Shown in pieces: positions 11,601 to 25,887 of a stretch of 64,000 bases of DNA (positions are counted from its first letter, which is position 1; each line of letters opens with the position of its first letter). The notes under the pieces are model-generated. The model was not told the DNA's origin and did not search any database. It saw only the letters and a program-made list of their open reading frames with translations. The stretch spans positions 124,001-188,000 of the forward strand of contig VWZS01003516.1 in the NCBI GenBank assembly GCA_013397075.1. The letters run 5' to 3'. The stretch comes from Rhabdornis inornatus. Taxonomy: Eukaryota; Chordata; Aves; Passeriformes; Rhabdornithidae. A program made the translations under genes and the position numbers.

Positions 11601-14600
11601 CATCAAAGCCGCATCACAACCTGACTGGCAGGGCTCTGCTTCTATGTTGTCACCCCACAAAAACCCTTTGCAGACAAAACCAGAGGTCCCAGGCCATCAA
11701 GTGCATTTTATCCTGGCAAAAACGACAGGGCTGTTCATCCTGGGTCCCAGTGCATTCCTCCTGCCACTTCTCCTTAAAAGGCATCACCCACCTGGCCCGA
11801 TTACGAACATGAACTCAGCAGCCCCACGCTCACCCTTGCATAGCAACTGCTGGATAGTGACAGATTTTCAGGGAATTGGTGGTTATCTGATACATAGTTG
11901 AGCAGCCACGTTCAAGGCTATAATTGATCCTTGCTCTCTTTTCTTTGCTACAAGCCCACCTGCTAACTGCAGCTCTTTCCATCAGGTTGTCCTCTAAAAA
12001 AAACAAGGGATTAATCTTGTAGTGTAGCTCAAATTACACAGGAGTTATTTGGCAGAATAATATCTGTGCACTGAGCTAAAGAACCAACCTGGGAGTAAAA
12101 AAATCAAAAAGGCTGTTCTCTTAATGTTTAGAACCTAGAGAGATGGTGTAACAGGCAACACAGAGGGCAGATTTGCATTTTTATTTTCATTTTGAAGGGG
12201 TTCTCTTGTGCTGTGACATATGCTCCAGGCTAATGCTGCTTTACCTTAAACTGCTCCCCTCGGGTGAATTCTAACAGCTAACAGCTCTCCTGTTATTCCA
12301 GCTGTAGGCAGAATGTGTGGCACTGTGCTTTTTATTTGAATAAGAAAGTCACACTGGTGCAAATAAATGAGACTGGAATCACTGATGCTGCAGATTATTT
12401 GCAGCTTGGGAAGTACATGAGGTTGAAAAAATACCTCCTTTATGGGCAGGTCACTATGGAGGTTAAGACCTGAAATGGAGTCATTAGCCATGTTCTATAG
12501 TTATGTTTGGTAATGTTTCTTAAATTATTCTTTCTACAGAGATAAAATCACTGCTTTCCTTTCTCCCTCTTCTGGTTTTATGATCACAGAATACATTAAC
12601 ATAAATTCATTTTTTTGCACTTTTATAGTTGCCTTCACACGTTTATGAACACAAATGAATTTAGCACAGAGGCACTTGGAGGCAGACAGTGTTTCACCAG
12701 CTTAAAGGTGAAGAAAAGACCTGGGGGTAAATAGCAGGGAAGCAGAAAGTGGCTGGAGGCAGCTGAGAATGCCAAGGAGAATCCAACATGCTTCTCAAAA
12801 CTGCCACCTGGATCTGCTGGTCACCAGCATGTGACCCTGAAATTGGACATCAGCACAAGTGAAATTCCTTAGGGAAGAAAAGACCACGGAAGCATGGCCT
12901 GGGAGCTGGAATTACTGCTTGACTGCCAGTTCTGCCAAACACTGATTTCAGGGCAACACAATGAAGGGGAAAATCCCCACTGGCCATGCTGCCACCTCGT
13001 GCCTCTCTCCCCATGTGCAGAATCCCTCTCTTCACAGGTATCTCTGAGCATCTCAGGGAATTCTCACAAGGGGAACAAGCCTGCAACAACAGTGACCCAT
13101 CTATGTCACAGGGATAGTGCTTTTAGAAGAAGAAAGTGCTACTTTTCTGACAGCCCTACCAACAAATTCACTGACAAAAGAGCTGTTTGTTGGACAGGAG
13201 GTTGCAAACATTAAAGCCTGACCTCAGCCATGATTACATGGGACACTGCTGAAGTTGATATCACCTCAGTTCATGGCAGTTGGAGGTAAATTAAACCTCT
13301 GTTTGCAGAAGGGGCTGTGCATTCATATGCCCCTATAAGCCAAGGACATATCGATTTTCCAGCTGGAGTAATTTCCAGTTTAATGAATTACTACTAAAAT
13401 GAGAAGAACGAAGGCTTCTCTCTTGCAATCACAGACGAATGCTGGGGCTCAGCTGAGCAGCCAGAATCTGTGAGATGCTGTTAAACAGAGCAGTTGTCCA
13501 GTTATACAGGGGAATTCTCCAGATTTTGAGCATTATTGCAGGTCAGGTCTTCTCAGGACAAAGCAGAAAGGTGCATGGCCTGAAATCCCAGACTGAGCAC
13601 CTTATCAAAGCAGCTCCAGTCCACACCTCCCTGCCATGGCACATGAAAAGAGCTGTGCAGAGCTCCTTGGAAGGGGAAGAGTGACTTGACAAGCTTTAGG
13701 CAGCAGAACACCCCCATGGCATCAAAAGCCACATGGCATTAGTAGTATTTATTCCTTAGCCATCATGTGTGAATCATTTGGGATTTTATCTAATGTGCCC
13801 ATGTTCTTCCCTTCCCCCCCACCCTCCAAGTTTATGAAGTGCTTTATGCGTGTGGGGAGAGATTGACATTTAATAGGATGTTGGAAAAATGGAATTAAAA
13901 ATTTCAGGAAGGAAAAGCAGCTGGAAAATGACATTTGATCTTTTAATTGAGACAAATAGGGAGAAATGAAGAGATGTCAAGGGATGATATGGAGCTGACA
14001 GGGAAGTGGAGATAGAGGCATTCAAATATCACATGAAGTTCTACAGATTTGTTTTATCTTGAAAAAGAAGAAAATACTGGAACTTTCTTCAAGTTTTAAG
14101 TAATTTTCTGATAAATTTAATACCTGGCTTGGGTTTATGGTTTTTTGTAGACAATGCACCAGGGCTCCAGATAAAATGTGTTTCTGATCCATGTGTTGGG
14201 TTTCCCTGTTACTGCAACAGCTGTCATATCACAGAACACATCTGCTCCCTGGTCAGTGACAAATCTACTCATAGCTGCAAGAAGATTGCTCTTTCTTAAA
14301 ACATTCTCTCACCTTTCATGAAGCGTTCAACTACATGCCGGGAAGGTTTAGAGAAATAATGTCTATAGTTTTACTAGATCTGGTCTGTACTTTTCTGCTT
14401 AAAATGCCCCTTTTCCCCTAAATTTGGAATGTACATCAAAAGTTTTGGATTTTCCAAAACATAACACTTCTTAAAAAAATTCATTTTCTGACGAGTGGAG
14501 AATTTTGATTTTCTAAGTTTTTTCCTTTCAAATTACAGCACATCTTTGTTTCATTCCTCCTTTTGTCCTTGTAAGCCCAGTATTATGCAGTTATTGGAAA

Positions 14601-15699
14601 GTCACAGATGACAGGGATTGTCACCCTCTTTCTCTGTCTCAGATTTAGATGTCCAGTGAAAGCTAAGCTCAGCCTTTTGCCCCTTCCTAGAGAGTGTGGG
14701 ATAAACTGCCAGCTGGGTCTCCCTCTGCCCACTGTAAAACGAGCCCAGAAGATCAGCCTGAGCGAGTACCTGACTCTCAAATGGCTGAAATTGCGTCAGA
14801 TGATTTGCACCCAGAGTGACTAGGAGAGAAATGAGACACTGGCAAACAGATGATTGCAAGAAAGCTGAAAAGAAAATGCAGATTATCACAAAATCTATGT
14901 GACACTGAGTGACAAGTGAGGAACAAAAGGACTTGGAGTGAAGAGTAAAAGGGGAAAGATAAGGAAAGAGAAATGAAATTTCAAGTATTTTAATAGATCA
15001 ATATCAATAGCTTAAATATTGATTTCTTTTGTAAAAATTCATGATTTCTCACAAGCCTACCTCCATCATTTTAGGATTCATTTCTAGTTTTCCTCAATTT
15101 CTCATCTATGTTGCAAAATAAATGAAACCCCTGCATCTACCAAAATAGATTCTGGCATCACTAACAGCTTCCTCTGTCTTTCTCTGTTTCTCCTTTCCAG
15201 CTTCAGCTGCTGTCATCTGCCTTCACACACGCTCTGTGCTGCTTTCCCTGGTTCCAGATGGCCAGAGAGAAGTCAGACAGCCAACAGAGTGCAAGCACTA
15301 CAGAGCAGCCCCAGCAGCCTGGAGAAGAGACAATCCATTTTTCCCTTTCTGGGATCATCCTGTTTCATGTTTCCTGACTATGCAGGACGTTGTGTAGCTG
15401 ATATACTGGCCCTCATATAAGTGATTATATGGATAAACCTGTCCAGCTGCTTATTCCTGCAGCATGGAGCATGTCCCTGTGTGCTTCCATCTTCCCAGAG
15501 CTTCTCTCCAGGACACACAATGCAAACCCTCCATTTTAACCATTCTGACTGGTGGCAGCATGGCCTCAGTGTTACTTTCAGCTGCAATAATAGGTAAAAA
15601 ATGTTCATGTTGGAGGGTCATCCCATGAGGCCCAATGAAGACCTGCTCCCAAATATTATGTAGCATGGACACAGTCAGTTTGTGTCATTCAGTGCCTGT
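8641..15699. other. Intergenic DNA, no gene seen
   Basis: Neutral to AT-rich sequence. Apart from the MIR-like remnant at 10190-10345 I see no repeat or gene here. Open frames are short and featureless; the longest, 117 codons at 11459-11812, has low-complexity content and no known motif. Confidence 0.7.
10190..10345 (+). mobile_element. MIR-like SINE remnant
   Basis: CTTTAGGAGAAACAAATCCC and GCTGCGACCTTGGGCAAATC follow the sense MIR core (tcccagctctgccact, gctgtgtgaccttgggcaagtc). The trailing words GACTACAGGTGCTTTGGGAC and AGACACCATCTCCC match the 3' part of the amniote version. Diverged but in the right order over about 150 bases. Confidence 0.65.
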
Positions 15700-15855
15700 C
15701 TCTCATCACTCTCACAGCCAAGAATTTCTTCCCAATGTCTAATCTAAACCTTCCCTCTGTCCGTTTGAAGCCATTACCCTTGTCCTATCACGACACACCC
15801 TGTAAAAAGCCCCTCTCCACCCTTCTTGTAGCCCCCTTTAGGCACTGTAAGGCTT
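15700..15855 (-). mobile_element. CR1 retrotransposon internal fragment
   Basis: The minus strand encodes NGFKRTEGRFRLDIGKKFL, the conserved ORF2 C-terminal block of CR1, preceded by antisense words such as GTCCTATCACGACACACCC and CTGTAAAAAGCCCCTCTCC. Neither the 3' tail nor the 5' part is present, so this is a fragment cut at both ends. The plus-strand open frame at 15735-15956 is its shadow. Confidence 0.9.
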
Positions 15856-17988
15856 CTGTCACTGCAACCACTGCTTCGCTGGTTCCCATTCTTGGTTTTC
15901 TCAAGGTTGTAGTAGATTTTCAGGAAGTTGCATCATTTGAAAGGGTCCCTGGATGAAAGGTTCAACTTGTAGATGCATATTCAAATCTGGAAGACTAAGT
16001 GCAAAGCAGAACCCTAGACCTGCAAGGGAAATTTGAGCAAGATAGACATGATTTCAGGCTGTGCCAACAAAATATATCTGAATCCTATCAGCATTATGAC
16101 TTGCCATCCTTCATAGTACTATGAATTTGGAAGCTGAAAGACAAAATAGGGAACTTTGGAAGTCACTGGCAGCTATTACGGGAAGTGGTATAGCTGTAGT
16201 CAAATAAATGTGTCCCACTTCCAACATTCTAATATATTTTGTCATTTTTCTGGAAGAGGTGAGAGAATATAATGGAAATTAGGTTTCATTTTCCATTGTT
16301 CATTTCTAGCAGTTCTAGTAATATCTGCAGAAAACCCTGCTAATCCCAGCTACACACCCACAGGGAGACTCATATTAGAAGCACATCTAAAAATGTTTCA
16401 AGCCTACCCACAGGTTATATTAGCATCATGATACCTCCTACAGATGCTAAGATTGGGCACATTGGGGTAGTCCTTGAACAAGCTGAGAAATGATGCTTGT
16501 GCCACACCACTGGCAGACCCAGTGCCCAGGAGATTGTGAAGGTGGGCAAGGATTAAGAAGCAGTGCCCAAACTGGAGTCAGGCTCCTTAAAGTTGAAAAT
16601 AAAATCCAGTTCTAAATGCACTTTTCCTCTGGTGTACTGGGCCAAGTTGCCTACTCTCTTACATTCATAAATGCTTTACGTCAGTCAGCCATAAAGTGCT
16701 TTACCCATATCTTCTTCCCTTTGAAATGGATACAAACCCAAATACCAGCAGATCCCTGCAAAGGCTCTTTGGCCATTTCTGCTGTCTTTGTAACTTCTGA
16801 TGTCCCGCTGAGATCAGCCATGACCAATTTGATTTGGTGCTAACACGCAGCGTTGCCATGACTCTTCCTTTTGCAAACTCTTTTCTTCTTTTCCCAAAGT
16901 CAAATATGGAAAAGCTGTGACAGCAGCATGAGCAAAAGGATATTGGAAATAATCCTCTTCATTCAGCCTGCATGCAAGATTTAGTGGTGCAGTAGCATTG
17001 CAAGGATGATTTCCACGCATCTGATAACACTGTGACACCCTATAATAAAACATATACCTTCTGTTTCATTTTATCCATTTAAGCCCTTTGAGCAACCAGC
17101 AGTTGTTGAGTTCCCCACTCCTGCTAATAATAGTTGGGGCAGACCACTCTGCCTACTTAGATTTATTACATTTTAACTAATCTTGATTGAAGTCTTTGCA
17201 TGTAAGGGCTCCAGGGCAGTCACTCACCAGGGTTACACACAACACACACATACAGAATTCACCCTGAAATTAGCCCATTAGACATCACATAATAACCATT
17301 TAATGTGAAAAAGACAGGTTTTGGTTTCCCCTTTTCCTTATGAAACCTGGACAACTAAACACAAGGATCCCTTCTTTCACCATGGTGGATGTGTACTGGA
17401 CTTTTACCCATGCAAAAATCCTTCTGGAATCTGTGGGGAGATTTCCCTGAGCAGGGAAACTTGTGCAACTCCACAAGTTTTACCTATACTGGGTAGCCAT
17501 GATTCAAAAGATATCACACACAGGGAAGCAGAGAAATTCCTCCCCAGTACCCCATAATTTTTGCTGAATATATTCTATGATCGATTTTATGTAGTGGGAT
17601 TTGTTAATAACACGTGAAAACCCACTCGGGGAAATTTGTGGTGCAGTTTCTCAGCTGCAAGATGAGATCTAACAAGCCCCATGTACATATTGCTCAAGGA
17701 TGATGCTTTCCCCATGGCAAAGGGGGTTTGGATGCTGCCACATCCCTGTGTCCCTCCTTCCTCCCCAAGGACAGCACGAGTAAGATGAGTGCCTGGCTGA
17801 GAAAAGACTTCTGAAAACACTCTGAACACTTTGCTTTAAATGCAGCCTTGCAGTTCCTGTAGACAAACTATTTTGTTGAACGTTCATGGTTCAGTTCCTA
17901 TTACTCCAGTAAAAAGCTATTCATGCTCACTTTCTAAGTGATATATCAAAGTTAAATATTTCTCTTAGAAGAATATGAAACCTAAAAG

Positions 17989-18022
17989 TAAAATAAAATA
18001 AAACAAAATAATAAAATAAAAT
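17989..18022. repeat. AAAAT microsatellite
   Basis: About seven AAAAT-type pentamer units with two small irregularities (AAAAC, AAAAT with an extra AT). A simple-sequence repeat. Confidence 0.9.
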
Positions 18023-21000
18023 ACATCCCATTCTGGGTAGGAACATTGCCATTCTTAGATTTAACCCACCACAAGTGTTTCTAGGACCTGAATTTGCTGG
18101 TGAACAAATAACTCACCGGCAAAGCACTCTGACTGTCCATAGCCCCCTCTGGGTGAGCTAGGCAACCTTTTGAGCTCCTCATCCAGGGGAATAGGCTGCC
18201 AGCCTTTAAAAACCCTCAAGATGCAGTTTATTTTGCCTGAAGCTGATTTTTTCTCTGGAGGTGTGCTGCAACTGGTGCTGGGGGCATGCATAGATGCAGT
18301 GGCATTGAGGCTGGGTTAGTAAATGCTCCTATTGCAAGAATAGGATAAATCTCTTGGGTTTTTAAAGACTGGCTTCAAAGTGCCTGCAGCTGATGATCTG
18401 CAGCTCAGGCAGGGCAGTGGGTTTGTCCCAGCTGAGAACATGCAGGTGTTTAGGCATGATGCAGTGGGTATGGACTGAGAAATTGCACAGTGCAGGGAGG
18501 TACAGCAGCAGTGCTGGATGCAGTCAGCTCCCAGAAAAGGCACTGTACAGGAAATCTGATGGGTTCAGAACACATGGAGCTTCCCGGCCACACACAGACC
18601 TCCTCCACCATTTGTGCACAGCAGGTCTGAGGCATCCGGGGTGCGTTCAATCCATTCACCGCATGCTGCATGATGTACAGCATGAAGGTGACCAAGACTG
18701 GACTGTGGGATTTGAGGATGCTGTCAGCACACTGCAGGCCCCTGTGAGGGTGCACATGAACTGCAGAGACCTTCCCATGATGTTCCTGGAAACTGTGCAA
18801 GAAACTCGGCTATTGCCAGAACTCTGCATTTCAGGGAGGGATGGCAAGAGGCTGATAAGAAACTGTTTTATTGACAATTCAGCAAAAATCCCAGGGGGAA
18901 TGATAACCAGGGAGGAGCTTATTCTGTTTGAGGTTTGGCAATGGGTTTTGGCTCAAGCAGGGACTTTCAGCCTATGAAGTTGTGTGGGCCCAGGGCAGTG
19001 GTGACAACTTGTTTCCTCTTGCTTTCTTCTTCTGGCACGTTGAAGTTTCTGGCTTTTCACTGGAAATTTTAGGTGTTGGGCACAACCCTGATCCTGCACT
19101 GCATGGTGGTGACATGCAGAGACAACACTGGACAGCTGAGTGTTTCTCACAGGATTAGTGGGACTGGACTGGATGGACCCAAAGGTCTTCCCATCCTTCT
19201 TTGTGTGGTATCTTCTGCTTTGAACCGCTGCTTTGACCCACAAGCTGAAGGATGATCATTCGTGCTGCTCTGATATGGGAAACTGGTAGAAAATTCACCC
19301 TTTTAATGATCTTTCTGTGCCTGGTTGTGCAACATGCCTGTCTGCCTGGTCAGAGAAGGAGCCTTTCATGGAGACTTGGTAACTGGTGGCACTTGTGGTC
19401 AAGAACAAAGTCAGAGGGAGTGTGGGAGTCAGTGTTAGGTGTGAAAGGTGATGTGGACACTGCTTCAATGCTTGCACTGATGCTTTAGTAGAGCAAACCG
19501 TGTGTTTCAGTGATGTCTGTGGGGAGTAGCACAGTGTACTTGGTTTGTGACACTGGCACAAACCACACAGAGCTAAAGGGGCCTCTGCATACCCACTCAA
19601 ATCATAAAAACATCAGCTGCAGGGGATTTGCATCTAATGTCTTTCTTGGCACAAACAGCACCTCCCCACCCCCAGCATACAAATAATCCATCCCCTATCA
19701 GTTTTTGCCATAATATGTAATGCAGATCAGCATTCCCATCAGGGAAACCTGAACATTTTTATAAGCAATTTCATGAAGAGGTGCTTCTCTGAGCCCACAT
19801 AAAGCAGAATTTGGAACAAGAGATACTACACAGTGATGAATCCATCCATTACCACTACCATATTTGGGAAATTTTATGTCTTTTTCTGTCTCACTTATTG
19901 CAAATCTCTGTATCTTATCAGTTGCTTTAAACAATGTCCAGATTTCCTTTGTAAATAATTTTAATTCACAGCCATCACTTTGTGACTGTTAATGACACTA
20001 TTCACAAGACATTTTTACAGTTACCAGCAGCTTGATACATGTATATATTCCGGTGGAAAAAAACAGTTGAGCAGCCAAGCAAAGAACGAAGATTAAAATG
20101 TTGTTTTAAGACTATTGAAGCACAACAGGAATGGAAGAAAGTTTTGGTGAGAGAAAGAGAGAGATCTCAGTTGACATTTTGGACAACGACTTGGGGCCAT
20201 GACTGTGGTTTCTGCTGTTTTCTGCCAGCTGGGAAACCTTCTCCTTTTTCCTGGATGCAGCTTTTCCTGAAACATTGTGACTGCAATGTGTTTTCCCAGG
20301 GTTTTGCGTAGAAGGCAGGAGCCCATGGAGCAGTGCTGGGGAGCCAGCTGCTGTTGCTGCAGCCCTTCCCCAGCTGATGGGGTGCCCTGGTCTGGGATGG
20401 AGCACTTATCCCCATCCCAGCCTGCAGCGACTGGCCAGCAGCGCTGAACCCTCAGGAAAACCAGACCTTGCCAAGGGTTGAGTGCAGCAAAAGCCCTCCC
20501 TGAAGTTCATTCCTGGGCTGACCTCAGCATGAAGTTGGCCCATAGCAAGGAAATGTGTGTGGGAGAGCAGGCAGGGAAGGGAAGCATAGCTGTGAGGAAG
20601 CAAACAGGCTGGGATGGAATATCCATGATCATCAAAAGCCCAAAGGAAAAGCTCCAGGGGAGAGCAGTGGGTACTGATGCTGGGCTGAATCCTCCAAATG
20701 CTGAGGGAAGGCTTTTGCAATCCAGGAGAAAGAGCAGTCAAGACCTGGCAGAAATGTTTGTTCAAGCCGTGCTTCTTTGATGCTGCTGTGGCCAAAGTAC
20801 ATTGAAAAGGAAAACCCTGTTTAAAGGAAAATAAAGGGCTTAACAGAGCGTATCAATTGTATAATGACAATACTTATAAAACCATCTGCTGGTCTCCAAT
20901 GCCTCACTTAGTCACGAGCAATTACTTGGTGCATTTTACTTTCTAAAGAGCGCGAAGCTCCCTGCAGAAAGCAAACTCAGAGCTGCTTCTCGGGAGAAAC

Positions 21001-23070
21001 ATCCCAGTTGCTGAAACCCCTGCTGTAAGGCAGCACATCAAGGAAAAAGAGCATTTCACTCAGCTTTTTCTCCTGGCAACCATTTTGGAGGAAGCCTTCA
21101 CCATGAAGCCAGAGCATGCCCCCCGGTCTGCCCCACTCTTTTTAAACGTCACCCCAGGCTTTGCAGTGGTCTTGGGTAGGCTCAGTCAAGTCTGGCATGA
21201 CAGGAATTCCTTAAAAAATGATCTGCATGCTCCCCTTGAGCCTCCTCATGCTTGTGCTCCCCCCACCCTGGGGAGGCAGGAGGACTTTGTGAGGCTGCCG
21301 TGGTCCAGACAGATTTGAAGCTGCCCCATGGGGGTGATTGATGGGCACTGTGGTGGTGAGAGCACTGAAAATAATCCCAACACATGTTTCCCAGTAGCAC
21401 CTGGCAGCCAACCAGAAGACAGCACTAGCATTTCCTAAATACTGGAAAAATGACTGTCACTGCAGATGCCTTGCTAAATATAACCCCAGTGATGTGGCAG
21501 CCTGTGAAAGGCTGGAGAGGGGCAGCTACCCAGGACATATGTACAGCTCTGGTCCCAGCTGAGCCCTGGCTGCCATCTCTGCCCTGCAAGATCTCCAGCA
21601 CTGCTCATGGAACAGGCTTTGAAGCCACAGACCTGATGAGGAAGTGTCACTCAAGGCTTAGGTGCCAATAAGATACTGGAAATTAGAAATACAGAGCTAT
21701 CTGAGCAAAGCAGGCTCTTACTGTCCATGGGTGAGAGGGATGATTTAGGGTGTCTCTCCATGTTTTGGTCTCTCTGGGAGGTTTTTTTCCTTCTGGGAGG
21801 CCAAGCACTCAGGACCATGGGGTGCCTGCATAGGACCCAGGCAAGGCACTATGTGTAGCACCAAGCTGAGAGCTGGGCAGCTTGCACACCTCAAATTTCC
21901 TGGCTCTTGTGAGTGTTTCAGAGAGCAGAGTGCTACCCAGTGCTGGAGTGGTGGAACACAGTGTCTAATTTTTAAAGGAGGTGGGGATTATCCTCCTCAG
22001 TGTGCCCTTCTCCCCTTTGCCCCCTGGCCTCACCACAAGGATTGTTTTACCAGCAGAGTCCAGTGGTTCCTTGGGTGACAGCACTGCCAAGCACCCATCC
22101 TGGGAGCTGCTCTGTATTGTGTTACAGGACAGGCCAAGGGGTAGCACTGCCAGTGTTTGCTTTAGCAGCTTGCTGGGCCACCAGATGCATCCAAATATGA
22201 GATTCTGACTCTGATACCTGAGTCTCATTTTCCCAAGCTGCCTTTTGTAGGAAAGAGTAGGGTAGAAGGGACCTCTTGGGTCATTTGTGAAATCTGGGCT
22301 CTGGGCCAAGCCCTGGTCAAGGTGTTTCATGCTTCTGAGACTCAGAGGTACCACTTTAACAGCCAAAATATTAAATAACATGGTAGGCTTGTACTTCTAA
22401 GACAGAAGAGTTTGTTTGCAGAGGTGTCATTTGCTCTCCAGCCTGCTATCATCCCCCAGCAAGACGTGTCAGCCCTGGGCTGCTCAGCTGCAGACACAGC
22501 CCTAAGGAGCTGTGTCATGAACACTACCAGGTGAGAGCCAAGGGGCAGAAATGAGAATTTTAAATGAATGGTATTTTTATTTGATGCTTACTCCATCCAT
22601 TGGACTCATGAGGAGTGACAAGAAAGGAGGAGTGGTGGAGGAGAGCCTTTCAGTGTGGGAGCACAGAAACCCCAGTAAGGAGGAGTTTCTAGCCAAGAGA
22701 TGAAAGACTAGGTGAGGCTGCAGAGCAAGGTGGTCGCTGTAAAATGTCCAATCTGTTTTCATCTAATTCACAGAACAACGGGGCACTGAAAGCATCATGA
22801 CCCTGCTTTCACCTGACTTCCTTGGGTCCCCAGCAGGGTTGTTCTCCTGTTCACCTGTGCTTGATAAAGCTCACGTCATAACATCCTTCTAGAGATGTGC
22901 TAGCAGTGTTCTAAAATGTAGAAAATGCCATAAACAAGGAAAAAAAGAAAGTATTTTCCTGGTTTTGTACTCTAGGAAATTATGGAAATGTCTTTTGGCC
23001 TCAGTTTAATTTCAGCAATGCAGAAGGAACATCTCAGTGGGAGATTTATTTTTCTGGCTTTGGCCTTGTC

Positions 23071-23112
23071 GCAGAATCACAGAATCTGAGCTGTGTGAAG
23101 TTGCAAGTCACC
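23071..23112 (-). mobile_element. Possible CR1 3' end scrap
   Basis: CAGAATCACAGAATCTGAGC resembles the antisense octamer tail and first bases of a CR1 3' end. The match then decays within 30 bases. It could be chance. Confidence 0.35.
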
Positions 23113-23924
23113 TTTTTACAGCTCTTATTAATGAGCAGAATTATATATTAAAAAGAAAAAAAAAGAGCAGAATAGAATGAAAATGTAAACTCTGGGCTAT
23201 GTCCTTTCTATGTTTGCAGAGTGTCTGCTCTAGCAAGCTCAGGGATCCTGAAAACTTATCACCAGACAGTTAACAAAGGAAGGCAACTGCAGAAGTCCCT
23301 CTCAAATCCATCTCCTAATATATTAGCAGAGCGTAATTTTGGAAATCATTATCTGAATCTGCCATCTTTTGGATGCAGCTCCCCATATGCAGTTGTGACC
23401 ACTCTTTGGAAATTCTCACTTGTCCCTTTTTTAAATGATCCAGGCTTCAGCCCATGGAGATGAACAATTAATTTCCAACCCAAGGGGCACAGGGTTTCAG
23501 ACTTGCAGGTGTTCTCTCCAACAGGAGCTGTCATAGGAACGGTTCCTACAGCAGAGTAGGTAAACAAACGGATATAGAACACAGTCCTCCAAAGGACAGC
23601 TGGTGAGAAAAGCTCTAAGGGCAGAAGTGTCATTTAAACAAAAATAGCTAATTTGGGACCTCCTGTACAGGATCCTTATGAGTTGCCAGTGTTTGACCAT
23701 ATTTGAGCATATGGTTATGGCTGATCCATTTTTATCTCCAGCATTATCTGTACAACCCAGAATGCAGCATGCAAATTTTTTGATGCAATGAAACAGGCAA
23801 AAGCAATCTCAATACAGGGATGTGCAGCTTCATAAGCACCTCCTGAACTTTTGGATTTCCTTTTTTGCCGTGTGCTTCCCTCCAGCCTGGCTGTCTGTGC
23901 CCACCTGTTGCCTCTGCTCTTATG

Positions 23925-24025
23925 TTTCGATTGTAAGTGCTTTGGGATGGGAAGAGTTATCTTCTTGTGGGGCACTTGTGCAGGGTCTTAAAGCACTGAC
24001 ATTATATGTAATGGTCTCCTGTAGC
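23925..24025 (+). mobile_element. Amniote SINE/L3-type 3' remnant
   Basis: CGATTGTAAGTGCTTTGGGA followed by TTATCTTCTTGTGGGGCAC and TGTGCAGGGTCTTAAAGCAC resembles the 3' part of an ancient amniote SINE, whose usual words are gactgtaagctctttggggcagg and tgtacagcgcctagcac. Family assignment is tentative. Confidence 0.5.
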
Positions 24026-24569
24026 ACTATGGGAAGATTTAGGAGCTTTCTGGATTGATAAACCTGTGAAGCTCTGTCTGTAGGTATGTAGAAAATCCTG
24101 GGCTCACACACAGGTGCAGACATTTTGTGACCGCTGGAAGATGGGAAGTCTTGGAGTGTGCCCAGCAGGCACTGAGCTGAATGTGGGGGCTGCTGAGCCA
24201 TCTGCATCCCAGATGGGGGAAGGGACACATCCTGTCCACAATAGCATCTCCTGCCTGACCCAGGGCTCAGCTGTGTGTCCATCCCTGGAGCTGGCTATGG
24301 TGCTCCTGAGCAGGGTCTCACGGGATGGGGCAGCAAGGGGCTGTGGTGTTATGGAGTCAGCAGCTCCTGATCAGAGGGGAGAGTGGGGCTTTTGGGAGTG
24401 AAGAACTCAACTGAAGTGTGAGTGATGAAATTCTGTCCTCTTCCCAGCGTGCCATAGGGTAAATCACCCTCTCAGGGCCATGCTCCCACACTCATGTCTG
24501 TCCTGGCATCCTCCACCTCATCTCCTGCCAGTCTGTGTCCTGCAGAGCTATCTGTGTTTCACACCCCTG

Positions 24570-24622
24570 TGGTGGAGTTAGACTCCATCCTTGTAGGTCC
24601 CTTTCAACTCAGGAGATCCTGT
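24570..24622 (+). mobile_element. CR1-type 3' end fragment
   Basis: The words CCATCCTTGTAGGTCCC and TTCAACTCAGGAGATCCTGTG match the sense 3' end of bird CR1 elements (GATCCTTGTGGGTCCC then TTCCAACTCAGGATATTC). Only the last 50 bases or so are recognisable, so the upstream limit is unclear. Confidence 0.7.
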
Positions 24623-25887
24623 GTGGAGCAGTGAGCACAGAAATGGGTCCTTTAGCTCACCTTTCTGGTTCCTCCCTGCCTCCTGCACAGCTGTCCTGCA
24701 GGCAGTGGGAGCAAAAGTCTTCTGGCAAATCAGCTGATCTGGGCTCTTTGAGACTTCATCACTGCAAATCTCATATCCTATAACAAGATTTCCCTCACTT
24801 CAGCATGCTTGAGGATGCTCTCAGGTGGTTTTGGTGAGCAACCCTCCATGACTGGGACTCACAGCTCTGGGTCTCTCTGCTCCAGCTCCCCTCCAGTGGG
24901 ATGCTGGCTCCTAAGAAGCATTAGAGGCCATGTAGCAAAATTAGCTGACAAAGAAGCTCCCCTTGTCTTCAGGCTCATCTTCTTCAGGAAGGCCCATTCT
25001 GTGTCTTCCCTTGCATTCAGGTTTTAGCAAAGTTAACAGGCACCTCAGCAGCCATTAGGATTTTAATATTCATGCACTTTCCTAATTACTTGCTTCCCAG
25101 TGCCTTCTCTTCCAGCCAGGAGATGGAAATATTCCTCGCCTAGAGCTAGATTCCTCCAGCTCCCTGACTAATTTTCCTACAAATTTTGCAGCCAAAGCAG
25201 TTGGCTGGTAGACCTGTTCAACACTTAAATTGTACCTGGGGTGAAATTCATCTCCCTAGCTCCAGGTGCCTCCATCTATCTGGTTACCATCTCACCTGCT
25301 GTTGTCTTTTTAGAATCAATGGCTTCAAGAAGGATATATCTCATGCTGAAATAGCTGCCCAAAATAATTACAGCCATCCTTTAGTCTGTGTTACACGGCT
25401 GTGTAAGGAGCTTGGATAGGACAACAGTGATGTGAACATCTAAAACTCTGTGAGGTGAATCCTACTGTCATGTCACATGTGCTGTTCTCTGGTAATTAAA
25501 ACTGCTCTAAAAGAATATAAGGAATTACGGAAAATCCCCAGCTGCAATGAGAAAAGTCATCAAAAGACCTGTCTTCTTTCTTATTGCTCTGATTGAAGAA
25601 TTCCTATTTCCTCCTAATTCCAAACATCCTCTTGAGCCTCCCAATTCCACTGGCACCCCTAAGAAATTCATATGGAGTTTCTGTATCCATTTTCTGAGGA
25701 TACACACACAGATTGTTATCTTATCTGTAATGAAGTCCCTTTCTCTAGCAGAACTGCAGGTCTGGATGCCTGAAACAGCAGCTTTTGAGGTCTGTAGCTG
25801 TGAATTTGGGGCAGGCTGATGAGCTATACCTATGCTTTGCACACCGATATTCACACCAGGATAAACACAGGCAAAAAAAAGAGGGTA

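Larger units (their letters stand above)
15856..25887. other. Intergenic DNA, no gene seen
   Basis: Mixed composition. It holds the AAAAT repeat, a SINE-type remnant at 23925, CR1 scraps at 23071 and 24570, and nothing coding that I recognise. The 194-codon frame at 18393-18977 overlaps opposite-strand frames of 116 and 73 codons and has no domain. Near 19150-19200 there is a possible but very weak CR1 3' end resemblance. Confidence 0.7.

Noticed and set aside
18393..18977. 194-codon plus-strand open frame
   Set aside because: It overlaps a 116-codon minus frame and has no recognisable domain.
19150..19200. Possible CR1 3' end (ggactggatggacccaaagg)
   Set aside because: The resemblance covers too few bases and no tail or upstream block supports it.
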